A stretch of 64,000 nucleotides of DNA from Prevotella koreensis. Lineage in GTDB: Bacteria; Bacteroidota; Bacteroidia; Bacteroidales; Bacteroidaceae. The notes beneath the pieces were generated by a model. It was not told the origin of the DNA, ran no database searches, and worked only from the letters and a program-made list of their open reading frames with translations. The position numbers and the translations under genes are program-made. The stretch lies in assembly GCF_003977605.1 (NCBI RefSeq), contig NZ_RYYU01000001.1, forward strand, positions 920,564 through 984,563, given 5' to 3'. Of this stretch, positions 1-7,972 are shown one piece after another (positions within the stretch are counted from its first letter, which is position 1; the number at the start of each line of letters is the position of its first letter).

Positions 1-280
1 CAAGTTCTATCATGAGAAACCCAACCAGATTATTCTTAATAAATATTTTCTTTGGTTTGTAACCAACAGCACTGAATGTCAGATACCAACCATTATGCCT
101 TGAGATATTGAAACATCCGCCGGCATCGCTCGACACCATGACATTATGACCTTTATAAATAGCACTTGCATACGGTATGCTGTCACCTGTAGAGGCATCA
201 ACTATCCTACCGGAGATATTCTGTGCATTAGATACCATGAAGACAAAAGTCATCATGAGTAACATTAACCATTTCTTCAT
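1..280 (-). CDS. Surface protein with carboxypeptidase-like regulatory domain, N-terminal part only
   Basis: The gene runs off the left edge; about 93 residues are visible. It opens with a signal peptide (residues 1-20, ending SNAQ), followed by a beta-sandwich start of the CarboxypepD_reg type (GRIVDAST at about residues 24-31, then PYAS). Such domains sit at the N terminus of TonB-dependent receptors and of the DUF5686 outer-membrane family in Bacteroidota; the short spacing and the HNGWYLTF stretch suit DUF5686 better, but this is inference. It lies 23 nt downstream of the HAD gene on the same strand, so it is probably the last visible gene of the 3482-to-280 operon. Confidence 0.7.
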   Translation of the reverse strand, partial: MKKWLMLLMMTFVFMVSNAQNISGRIVDASTGDSIPYASAIYKGHNVMVSSDAGGCFNISRHNGWYLTFSAVGYKPKKIFIKNNLVGFLMIEL

Positions 281-303
281 TATCTTATTATTGTTATCCT
301 TTT

Positions 304-1008
304 TTACAAATCCAACAGTTCACATAGTCTTGTGATTATCATATCTGGGACATTATCATCATATTTTTCGTCTGTCCACCCCATTCCCTTAATCCATATT
401 GCATGACACCCCGCCTTTTTCGCGGGCAAAATGTCTTTATAGAAACTATCTCCAATAACCGTCACGTCTGCAGCCTGAAGCCCCAACGCTTCAACACCGA
501 GAGTGAATATACGTGAATCAGGCTTACGAATACCGACTGCTGCACTTTCTATAACTGAATTAAAGTATTGCTCTAAGTCAAATTCTTTAAGCACAGAAGA
601 TATGTTTCCATAAAAATTACTTACCAAGGCCATAGGATGATCATTCTTCAGAACACCCAGAACGCGCCTGCTTTCTGCAACAACATCACACACCTCACGA
701 TATAATAATTCAAGCAATTCAGCATGCTTATTCGTATATTCTTCTTCCGAGACATCCCAATATCCCTCGGTCATAAGATGCTCCATTTCCAAACGGAGTT
801 TTATTTCAAGTGTCTTATGAAACGTGTAAGAAGGGCGTATAATAGATTTACTTCCCAAAGTACGTTCCGCATATACGTATGCTTCACGAAACTGCAACTC
901 CGTAACAGGTACTCCACAGCGTTCATAACCTTTCCAAAGCACCTTTCCCCAATGATCTCCATTAGTATCTATGGTGCCTCCATAGTCAAAAATAATTCCT
1001 TTTGTCAT
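304..1008 (-). CDS. HAD-superfamily hydrolase
   Basis: A 234-residue HAD hydrolase. I start it at MTKGIIFDYGG because this ATG overlaps the stop of the upstream gene as ATGA (1005-1008); an upstream ATG at 1032 would add eight residues with no family resemblance. Motif I is FDYGGT (nucleophile Asp8), motif II is LVSN, motif III a Lys in GIRKPDS, and motif IV is GDSFYKD. The usual second Asp of motif I (two after the nucleophile, the general acid/base) is Gly here, so a standard phosphatase mechanism is uncertain. It is translationally coupled to the CDP-alcohol phosphatidyltransferase, suggesting it acts on a phosphorylated intermediate of the same pathway (inference). Confidence 0.85.
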   Translation of the reverse strand: MTKGIIFDYGGTIDTNGDHWGKVLWKGYERCGVPVTELQFREAYVYAERTLGSKSIIRPSYTFHKTLEIKLRLEMEHLMTEGYWDVSEEEYTNKHAELLELLYREVCDVVAESRRVLGVLKNDHPMALVSNFYGNISSVLKEFDLEQYFNSVIESAAVGIRKPDSRIFTLGVEALGLQAADVTVIGDSFYKDILPAKKAGCHAIWIKGMGWTDEKYDDNVPDMIITRLCELLDL

Positions 1009-1937
1009 AGTTGTTCGGTAATTTCTGCACATAGCACCTCATGACGTTTGTGCATGTATATATATAATATATTGAACACTGTAATCTCCACAAGAAGATA
1101 AATCCACGGACAATCAAGCATACAGGTGGCATAAAGTATTATCGCACGTGCATTGAATGTCAGTATGTTTGTGTATTTCATCAACGGACGACTGCCGTTT
1201 ATAAATTTCTCTTTCGTTTCCTTCGGCATGTTCTCCACACCACCATACTTATCGACTATCTTTTCTATCATTTTCTGAAAAGCCGGTGTACGTTTCTCCT
1301 GGCTCTTACAATAGTTGGAATAGTTGTAATAGAAAAGGCGGGTAAACAGTTTGTTCTTTGGTTGCTCTTCATATATGGCACGCTGTTGTTTGTAATTATC
1401 AAGTTCGCTGCCTGCCTTTCCTTTAATGAAGAAAAGATGTATCTGACGATAATAGTCGGCAAGAGAACTCTGAGGCGAATGGCTCATTATGCCGGAAACC
1501 ACGGCAAGTAACCATATCCATATATGCCATTGAATATCAGTACCCGGGATACTTTTATGAAACAAACGTATACAGATTGCAGCATAAATAAAAAAGAACC
1601 AAATGTCACCAGAGAACCCATCAAGCACTCTGCCGACAAGAGTTTTCTTACCGGTAAGCCGCGCCATTTGACCATCGGTACTGTCACAGAAATTAGCAAA
1701 CATCAGTAAGACAACACCAAGGACATTGTGCAATAAGTCGGAATAGGAAAACATCACACCGGCAGCAATGCCGAGGAATATCGAAAAAATTGTGATTATG
1801 TTCGGGTGAATGCCAAGTTTGTTCCATAATATCGCGAACACCAGTCCTATGGGACGAGTGAAATAGACATCTATCCATTCCTCCGTATCTTTGCTTTTGA
1901 ATGATGCTTGCAGCATCTCTTTGAATGATTGTTCCAT
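1005..1937 (-). CDS. CDP-alcohol phosphatidyltransferase family membrane enzyme
   Basis: A 310-residue integral membrane protein. It carries the CDP-alcohol phosphotransferase signature: Asp85, Asp88-Gly89, Ala92-Arg93, Gly102, Asp106. The last acidic residue comes one position late (Asp111 rather than 110), so the final spacing is D-x4-D, not D-x3-D. The family swaps CMP from a CDP-alcohol for another alcohol, making phospholipid headgroups at the cytoplasmic membrane. The N-terminal extension with EEWIDVYFTRPIG recalls phosphatidylinositol-phosphate-synthase-like proteins of gut Bacteroidota, but no inositol-phosphate synthase gene is visible here. Upstream neighbours are a nucleotidyltransferase and an ATP-grasp-like protein, with gaps of 1 and 14 nt, so it is one operon. 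Confidence 0.85.
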   Translation of the reverse strand: MEQSFKEMLQASFKSKDTEEWIDVYFTRPIGLVFAILWNKLGIHPNIITIFSIFLGIAAGVMFSYSDLLHNVLGVVLLMFANFCDSTDGQMARLTGKKTLVGRVLDGFSGDIWFFFIYAAICIRLFHKSIPGTDIQWHIWIWLLAVVSGIMSHSPQSSLADYYRQIHLFFIKGKAGSELDNYKQQRAIYEEQPKNKLFTRLFYYNYSNYCKSQEKRTPAFQKMIEKIVDKYGGVENMPKETKEKFINGSRPLMKYTNILTFNARAIILYATCMLDCPWIYLLVEITVFNILYIYMHKRHEVLCAEITEQL

Positions 1938-1951
1938 TAAAAAACATTTAT

Positions 1952-2764
1952 TTATACACCCAACAACTCAACATTTGCCCTCTTACCGAGCGAAGCAATA
2001 GCCACGGCAGCCTCTTCACGGCAACGCGAAAAACTTGGCCAATCGTTGAAATCTATTATTGCAAAAGTGCCGTCACTGCGTATTATACAATCGCCTCCAT
2101 ATACTTGAAGTCCGGAGATGTCGGCAAGCCTTTCTGCATTTGTCATTAGTAATCGTCGGTCAAAGTCATGATGCAATGCCGTTCCGTTATGCAGTTCGTT
2201 CCCGAATTTGCTGTCTCCGCAATCTGTGGGATAGAAACAACGGAAGAAACCTATTCCCGAAACACCGTAGAATTTTACCAAATCTCCATTTACATGAGCC
2301 GTAACCACAACGTCAACAATGCCCCTTGCCTTGAAATCAAGAAGAACACGATTACGTTCTGTCTCATTTTTAGCATACACCACATCTTCTTCATTTTGTG
2401 CCGCAACATCACCACGTTTCAACCAATATCCGTATTTTCCTTCAAAAGGGGCGGCCGGAATGGCGTTCTCACGCATCATTCGTTCTATAGTGGAGCGTCC
2501 GGAGTTCCTCATTCCTATACTACTGTTCACCACTCTTATACCTTCTTTTTCTTTTTTCTCAATCCATTCTACCGTAGATGGCAAACGTCCCATAGAGAAG
2601 ATTATCTCAGCATCTGTATCCGTTGGAAGTTTTTCCTCTTTGACATACTCCACCTCCGCACCATCTTTCAACAGTACATTACCCACCTCCTCAAGTATTT
2701 TCCTATCTTTCTCAATACTGTTAGGCGAGAAACGAGTGGATCGATATATCATCAGAACTCTCAT
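1952..2764 (-). CDS. ATP-grasp-like protein
   Basis: 270 residues. The C-terminal part reads YGGDCIIRSDG...IIDFNDWPSF (about residues 221-244), matching the metal-binding end of ATP-grasp folds, where Asp/Asn residues in an 'xDxNxxPS' context bind Mg-ATP. The middle has GRSTIERM and the lysines of KYGYWLKRGD that may form the ATP pocket. ATP-grasp enzymes ligate a carboxylate to an amine or phosphorylate polyols; which applies here cannot be read from sequence. It sits between the nucleotidyltransferase (1 nt gap) and the phosphatidyltransferase, so it probably modifies the same headgroup precursor (inference). Confidence 0.7.
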   Translation of the reverse strand: MRVLMIYRSTRFSPNSIEKDRKILEEVGNVLLKDGAEVEYVKEEKLPTDTDAEIIFSMGRLPSTVEWIEKKEKEGIRVVNSSIGMRNSGRSTIERMMRENAIPAAPFEGKYGYWLKRGDVAAQNEEDVVYAKNETERNRVLLDFKARGIVDVVVTAHVNGDLVKFYGVSGIGFFRCFYPTDCGDSKFGNELHNGTALHHDFDRRLLMTNAERLADISGLQVYGGDCIIRSDGTFAIIDFNDWPSFSRCREEAAVAIASLGKRANVELLGV

Positions 2765-2765
2765 C

Positions 2766-3482
2766 TCAACTATTTAATCGTAAGAAATCTTCGGCTTTGC
2801 GAATATCTCCAACATGGTCTATGTCAAGCACTTTTGTAAAAGGGTGAGCCTTTATATTTAATCCTTCGGCAATAAGAGCACGTTGAAAATTACGCATACG
2901 ACTTATGCCACGTTCAATACAATCCTGCGCAACGGTCTTGGCCTTGCTGTCAAGACCGTATATGCCGGCACTGACAAATTTGCAACCGTTATTTTCATCA
3001 TAAAACCCATTGATACACATTGTGTCATCAACACCTACGTAAAGTGGTGTCTCGTCATCAATATAGTCAGTGACAGGGAAACAGCCATCGGCATTGCTTT
3101 GTTCGAAAGCACTGATGAATTGTGCAAATTCCACCTCACGGAAAATGGTATCTACCGTAGTCAGCACAAATTTTCCATCTCCCAAAATCGAACAAAGTTC
3201 ATGAAAACTATGAAGACTGCTCGGTGTTGATTTCACTATATATTTCAAAGGCACTTCTCGTCCGTAAAGTCCGGACATACAAATCTCGTCAAGATGCATG
3301 CTTACCAAACTGTTTTTATCATTACAGATAACGACAATCTCTTTGGCATTATTATCCATGAAAATCCTTATAAGGCGGTCGATAAGCCGTTCTGCGCCTA
3401 TTCTGACAAGCGGTTTAGGTTCTTTCACGCCTTCCTCTGCAAGCCTGGAACCTTCGCCGGCAGCAATTATCGCATATCTCAT
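2766..3482 (-). CDS. Nucleotidyltransferase (sugar/polyol-phosphate type)
   Basis: 238 residues with the nucleotidyltransferase opening IIAAGEGSRL (residues 4-13) and a following KEPKPLV, the NTP-binding loop of the NTP_transferase family. VDTIF near residue 115 supplies the metal-binding Asp. The family activates a sugar or polyol phosphate to an NDP derivative. Next to a CDP-alcohol phosphatidyltransferase the simplest reading is that it makes a CDP-polyol, as in archaeal inositol cytidylyltransferase/phosphotransferase pairs (inference). It is the first gene of the minus-strand operon, with a TAACTTTG promoter element just upstream. Confidence 0.82.
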   Translation of the reverse strand: MRYAIIAAGEGSRLAEEGVKEPKPLVRIGAERLIDRLIRIFMDNNAKEIVVICNDKNSLVSMHLDEICMSGLYGREVPLKYIVKSTPSSLHSFHELCSILGDGKFVLTTVDTIFREVEFAQFISAFEQSNADGCFPVTDYIDDETPLYVGVDDTMCINGFYDENNGCKFVSAGIYGLDSKAKTVAQDCIERGISRMRNFQRALIAEGLNIKAHPFTKVLDIDHVGDIRKAEDFLRLNS

Positions 3483-3516
3483 AACCTATTGTTTCCTATC
3501 TACAATTTAAGAATTG

Positions 3517-3524
3517 CAAAGTTA
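3517..3524 (-). promoter_or_regulatory. Promoter -7 element for the lipid-headgroup operon
   Basis: On the minus strand this reads TAACTTTG, matching the Bacteroidota TAnnTTTG consensus, and ends 35 nt before the start codon at 3482. Confidence 0.6.
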
Positions 3525-3676
3525 TTAATAATATGTTTAAGGATAAAACTATTTAATATATTTTTATTTTTCGTCATTTTTATTACGACAAGCGGAATAA
3601 ACATAAATTGCAAAGGGACAGGGTTTTATTTCCACTAAAGCAATAATAGCAATATGTTCATAGATGATTGTAACAG

Positions 3677-3759
3677 CAATTTCGCCTGTTTTGGTAGGCA
3701 ATTTAGGCGAAATTGAAAATCAAAATGGGCGAAATTGTTGACCAAAACAGGCGAAATTG
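3677..3759. repeat. 22-bp-period GGCGAAATT array, copy A
   Basis: Cores lie at 3678-3686 (AATTTCGCC, inverted) and at 3706-3714, 3728-3736 and 3750-3758 (GGCGAAATT), the last three stepping by exactly 22 bp. The outer arms 3677-3694 and 3742-3759 are a perfect 18-bp inverted repeat. It lies in the divergent gap between the nucleotidyltransferase and rlmL-like genes. Related arrays are at about 35353, 45129 and 57084. Confidence 0.85.
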
Positions 3760-3803
3760 AAATGCAGTAAAAATGAAACAAGGTGGAATTTAATTACTTT
3801 TTC

Positions 3804-3834
3804 TTTGCAATGTAGAATAAAAAAGGTATCTTTG
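3804..3834 (+). promoter_or_regulatory. Promoter for the rlmL-like gene
   Basis: TTTG at 3804-3807, a 19-nt spacer, then TATCTTTG at 3827-3834. This is a full match to the Bacteroidota -33/-7 pattern (TTTG, N19-21, TAnnTTTG). Confidence 0.7.
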
Positions 3835-3870
3835 CAGCGGTTTTTTTATTTTTATTGACACACCAAAGAA

Positions 3871-4020
3871 ATGAGCACTGAAAATCTTTATCAGACTCTA
3901 AAGCAGGCAAGGAAAGAAATGTCGGCAAACGAACTGCCGCAGAAAACTTTGCCGGATATATGTCAAATGGGAAAAACAAAAATAACAACATACAGCAAAT
4001 TTAATGAACGAAGAATTTGA
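3871..4020 (+). CDS. Possible 49-residue leader ORF before rlmL
   Basis: An ATG at 3871, about 30 nt after the expected transcription start, opens 49 codons that end at TGA 4018-4020, overlapping the rlmL-like start (4004) by 17 nt in another frame. The peptide starts MSTENLYQTLKQARKEM and is rich in Lys and Gln; I recognise no family. It could be a genuine small protein, a coupling leader, or chance. The position between promoter and gene and the stop overlap are the only support. Confidence 0.35.
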   Translation: MSTENLYQTLKQARKEMSANELPQKTLPDICQMGKTKITTYSKFNERRI

Positions 4021-5641
4021 ACTCATTGCCAAGACCTTTATGGGTTTAGAGCCTGTTTTGGCAGAAGAACTCTCTAAATTGGGGGCAAACAATGTGAAAA
4101 TCGGTCGCCGCATGGTATCATTCACCGGTGATAAGGAACTGATGTACCGCGCGAATTTCCAGTTACATACCGCAATACGTATTCTCAAACCAATCAAAAA
4201 ATTCAAGGCATGCAGTGCCGAAGATGTTTACGAGCAGATTAAAGAGATTGATTGGAATAAATACATGGACAACAAAACAACATTCGCCGTAGATTCTGTT
4301 GTTTTCTCTGAGGAGTTCCGACACTCAAAGTTTGTTGCCTATAAGGTTAAAGATGCAATCGTTGACAGATTTCGTGAGAACACGGGCGAACGTCCTAATG
4401 TGTCAGTGACAAATCCAGATCTGCGTCTTCACATTCACATTGCAGACGAAGATGCCACGCTATGTCTCGACTCATCAGGCGAAAGCCTGCATCGTCGCGG
4501 CTATCGTCAAGATTCCGTAGAAGCACCGCTAAATGAAGTGCTTGCTGCCGGAATGATACTTATGACGGGCTGGAACGGAGATACTGATTTCATCGACCCG
4601 ATGTGCGGCTCGGGTACTCTGCTTATCGAAGCGGCACTCATAGCACGCAACATATCTCCGGGCGTGTTCCGCAAGGAATATGCTTTCGAGAAATGGGCAG
4701 ACTTTGACAAGGAACTATTCGATAGTATCTATAATGATGATTCGGAAGAACGTGAATTCAAGCATCACATCTATGGCTACGACGTTGACCCGAAAGCCGT
4801 TGGGAAAGCACGCCTGAACGTAAAGGCGGCAGGACTTATAAAGGACATAACGATTGAGCCACAAGATTTCAAAGACTTCTCACAACCGAAAGAGAAAGCA
4901 ATAATAGTGACAAACCCACCTTATGGAGAACGCATCAGCACGCCAAACTTGCTCGCGACATATAAAATGATTGGCGAACGACTGAAGAATGAGTTTAAAG
5001 GGAACACGGCATGGGTACTGTCATATCGTGAGGAATGTTTCGATCAGATAGGACTGAAACCATCAATAAAGATTCCCGTGTTCAACGGTTCTTTGGAATG
5101 TGAACTCCGCAAATATCAGATGTTTGAAGGTAAGTTCCGCGACTTCCGCAGCGAAGGAAACGAAATAAAGACTGACGAAGAGAAAGCGGCAATGGCCGAG
5201 AAACGACGTTTCAAAGAACATCGTGAGTTCAAAAAGAGACTCGATGAAGATGCGGAAATGGCAGCCGGAGACATACGTTCGTTCACATTCAAGCATCATC
5301 CCTCATACGAAATTGCACAGCAGCGAATTGAGAGAAGAAAGAGATTGCGTCAATATGATGACAAAGAAAATGGTCGTGATGGACGAGAACGCCGACCGAG
5401 AAGAGACGATAGTCAACGTGAAGGACAGAGGCGTGAAGGCAGACGTGATTGGGATTTCCGTCGCGAAGACCGTGAGAAACGACGTGATGGCAATGATTTC
5501 AAACGCAAAGGAGACGATTTCCGCCGTGGCAGAGACGACCACAAAAGAGGAGAGCGACCAAATCGTGGAGGAGAAAGACAATTTAAAAGTGATAATAAAC
5601 GTGATTTTAAAAATAAAGAAAGGCGTAGATATGAAGATTAA
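4004..5641 (+). CDS. rlmL: THUMP-domain 23S rRNA methyltransferase, RlmL-type
   Basis: 545 residues. The N terminus (FELIAKTFMGLEPVLAEEL) and following 150 residues form a THUMP-type RNA-binding region. The Rossmann methyltransferase follows, with DPMCGSGTLLIEAAL near residue 198 and the N6/N2 amino-methylation motif TNPPYGER near 303. E. coli RlmL makes m2G2445 in 23S rRNA; this protein lacks the fused RlmK domain, as is usual outside gammaproteobacteria. Residues from about 440 to the end are a highly charged, Arg/Asp/Gly/Lys-rich tail of low complexity, probably disordered and RNA-contacting. The last 11 nt overlap the start of the dipeptidyl peptidase gene. A full -33/-7 promoter lies at 3804-3834. 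Confidence 0.88.
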   Translation: MNEEFELIAKTFMGLEPVLAEELSKLGANNVKIGRRMVSFTGDKELMYRANFQLHTAIRILKPIKKFKACSAEDVYEQIKEIDWNKYMDNKTTFAVDSVVFSEEFRHSKFVAYKVKDAIVDRFRENTGERPNVSVTNPDLRLHIHIADEDATLCLDSSGESLHRRGYRQDSVEAPLNEVLAAGMILMTGWNGDTDFIDPMCGSGTLLIEAALIARNISPGVFRKEYAFEKWADFDKELFDSIYNDDSEEREFKHHIYGYDVDPKAVGKARLNVKAAGLIKDITIEPQDFKDFSQPKEKAIIVTNPPYGERISTPNLLATYKMIGERLKNEFKGNTAWVLSYREECFDQIGLKPSIKIPVFNGSLECELRKYQMFEGKFRDFRSEGNEIKTDEEKAAMAEKRRFKEHREFKKRLDEDAEMAAGDIRSFTFKHHPSYEIAQQRIERRKRLRQYDDKENGRDGRERRPRRDDSQREGQRREGRRDWDFRREDREKRRDGNDFKRKGDDFRRGRDDHKRGERPNRGGERQFKSDNKRDFKNKERRRYED

Positions 5642-7796
5642 AAATGCTTTATTGCTTATCGTAATTGCAATAACACCGATGACAGGAATGGCTCAGGACA
5701 AACTATTCACACTTGAAGACATCAACTATGGTGGTAATAACTATCGCAACATGGTACCTGAAAACAGGTGGTTTGCATGGTGGGGAGACGAACTTGTAAG
5801 GCTTGACGTAGAGGGATGCCACATTGTTGACAAGAGAACAAACAAGGAAAAAATGCTCATTGGCATTGATGAGATAAACGCATGGGCAGGAACAACAGAC
5901 TCTCTGATGTTTAGACATTTTTACCATGCAAGTTTTCCTTACGCAGACAAACCGTACATCATGATGCAGAATATCAACGAGCGTATGCTCATTGACTTCA
6001 AAGCACATAAGGTGGTGTGGCGACAGTCGTGCCGTGATGAGGAAAAAGAAGACTGGAACAAGAACAGTCGCGCTATCGCATACTTAAAAAATCATCAGTT
6101 ATTCGTGAGAGATGCTGATAATAACGAACACAGACTGACAACCGATGGCTGCCGCGAAATAGTGTATGGAAGCACCGTGCATCGTGACGAGTTCGGTATA
6201 ACAAAAGGAACTTACTGGAGCAACGACGGCATGAAACTGGCGTTCTATCGCATGGATCAATCTATGGTTGCTGACTACCCGCAAGTGAACATCGACCCAC
6301 GCATCGCGGAATGCGAGCCCGACAAATACCCAATGGCGGGAGAGACATCGCATAAGGTTACGGTTGGCGTGTATGATATTAAAACAAAAAACATTGTATA
6401 TCTACAAGCAGGAGACCCAACAGACCGTTATTTCACAAACATTGCATGGTCGCCGGACAACAAAACTATATATATGTTTGAATTGAATCGCGACCAAAAC
6501 GATTGTAAACTTGTAAGTTACAACGCATCTACCGGCGAACGCATTGCCGAACTTTACCGCGAGACATCAGACAAATATGTTGAGCCATTGCACCCGATAC
6601 ATTTCCTGCCTTGGGACAATTCAAAATTCATTTTACAAAGTCAGAAAGATGGATACAATCACCTTTATCTCTTTGACAAATCTGGAAAAGAACTCCGACA
6701 ACTGACAAAAGGGAAATGGATTGTAATGGACGTATATGGATTTGATAGTAAAAACAAGTCTGTTATAATTGCTGCAAACGAAGCAAACGACATTCAGCAG
6801 AACACATACACTGTGAATGTAAACACCGGTAAGTTGGCACGTCTTGATAATGGACGTGGATGGCACTACGCAAACATATCGGAATCAGGTGCCTGGTTCT
6901 ACGATAACTATTCGGAGCCGGACGTTCCACGCGTTATAACGATAGCACCTACCGATGCTAAACGTGCAATGGCGGCTGCCGAGAAACCGTATCTTAAAGC
7001 AGCAGATCCTTGGAAAGGTTATCAGATACCTGAATTTTCTACCGGTAAAATTAAGGCTGCTGATGGTAAAACAGATCTTTATTACCGCATGGTTCGCCCC
7101 ACCAACTTCGATGAATCAAAGAAATACCCAACCGTTATATATGTATATGGCGGACCACATGCGCACAACGTTGACGCACGCTGGCACTGGAGCAGTCGTT
7201 CTTGGGAGACATATATGGCACAGAAAGGTTATGTTCTTTTAATTGTTGACAATCGAGGCAGCGAGAACAGAGGACGTGACTTCGAGCAGGCTACATTCCG
7301 TCAATTAGGACAAGTGGAAATGGCAGACCAGATGAAAGGCATTGAGTTCCTAAAATCTTTGCCTTATGTTGATCAGGATAGGATTGGTGTTCATGGTTGG
7401 AGTTATGGTGGTTATATGACCATTTCTCTAATGGTAAACTATCCTGATGTGTTCAAAGTGGGTGTTGCCGGTGGTCCTGTAATAGACTGGAAATGGTATG
7501 AGGTGATGTATGGTGAACGTTATATGGATACTCCACAGACCAATCCGGAAGGATATGCTAAAACATCGCTACTACCAAGAGCAAAAGACTTGAAAGGAAA
7601 GTTGCAAATCATAACAGGATACAACGATCCGACCGTGGTCCCCCAGCACTGCTTGTCATTCATAAAGGAATGTATAAAGGTTGGTACACAACCTGATTTC
7701 TTCGTATATCCGGGTGAACCTCACAATATGAGAGGACACCAGAGCGTGCATCTTCACGAACGCATCACGCAGTATTTCGAAGATTATTTGAAGTAA
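5631..7796 (+). CDS. Dipeptidyl peptidase IV, S9 family
   Basis: 721 residues from the ATG at 5631, chosen because it gives a clean signal peptide (MKIKNALLLIVI...MAQ, about 22 residues); the frame stays open further upstream but only as a shadow of the rlmL tail. An N-terminal beta-propeller occupies about residues 40-460. The alpha/beta-hydrolase domain holds the catalytic triad Ser591 (GWSYGGY), Asp666 (GYNDP) and His698 (EPHNM); the 32-residue Asp-His spacing is that of DPP IV. It removes Xaa-Pro dipeptides in the periplasm or at the surface and supports peptide use. It overlaps rlmL by 11 nt, so the two are likely cotranscribed. Confidence 0.92.
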   Translation: MKIKNALLLIVIAITPMTGMAQDKLFTLEDINYGGNNYRNMVPENRWFAWWGDELVRLDVEGCHIVDKRTNKEKMLIGIDEINAWAGTTDSLMFRHFYHASFPYADKPYIMMQNINERMLIDFKAHKVVWRQSCRDEEKEDWNKNSRAIAYLKNHQLFVRDADNNEHRLTTDGCREIVYGSTVHRDEFGITKGTYWSNDGMKLAFYRMDQSMVADYPQVNIDPRIAECEPDKYPMAGETSHKVTVGVYDIKTKNIVYLQAGDPTDRYFTNIAWSPDNKTIYMFELNRDQNDCKLVSYNASTGERIAELYRETSDKYVEPLHPIHFLPWDNSKFILQSQKDGYNHLYLFDKSGKELRQLTKGKWIVMDVYGFDSKNKSVIIAANEANDIQQNTYTVNVNTGKLARLDNGRGWHYANISESGAWFYDNYSEPDVPRVITIAPTDAKRAMAAAEKPYLKAADPWKGYQIPEFSTGKIKAADGKTDLYYRMVRPTNFDESKKYPTVIYVYGGPHAHNVDARWHWSSRSWETYMAQKGYVLLIVDNRGSENRGRDFEQATFRQLGQVEMADQMKGIEFLKSLPYVDQDRIGVHGWSYGGYMTISLMVNYPDVFKVGVAGGPVIDWKWYEVMYGERYMDTPQTNPEGYAKTSLLPRAKDLKGKLQIITGYNDPTVVPQHCLSFIKECIKVGTQPDFFVYPGEPHNMRGHQSVHLHERITQYFEDYLK

Positions 7797-7823
7797 AAAA
7801 CATTGGCGAGGAGGAGAAATATT

Positions 7824-7952
7824 AAAAGAATTTAGGAGTTGGGGAGTATCTGGAGTTTAGGCAACACTATATTTTATGGATTCCATAAAATAACATTTGT
7901 AAACAAAGGTGTTGTCCAAACTCCAGATACTCCCCAACTCCTAAACTCTTTT
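7824..7952. repeat. Long imperfect inverted repeat with nested palindrome
   Basis: Arms 7824-7867 and 7909-7952 pair over 44 bp with two A-C mismatches and one G-U wobble. The 41-nt interior contains a further perfect 11-bp palindrome (7870-7880 with 7882-7892) and a small TTTGT-AA-ACAAA hairpin. It lies between dipeptidyl peptidase IV and the flavoprotein gene and ends in CTCTTTTT, so it may act as a terminator. Its length is well beyond an ordinary terminator and suggests a mobile or REP/MITE-like unit. Confidence 0.85.
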
Positions 7953-7972
7953 TGATAAAATAATAAGCAATT

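Noticed and set aside
5223..5630. Upstream extension of the dipeptidyl peptidase frame
   Set aside because: It is an alternate reading of the charged rlmL tail; the signal peptide begins at 5631.
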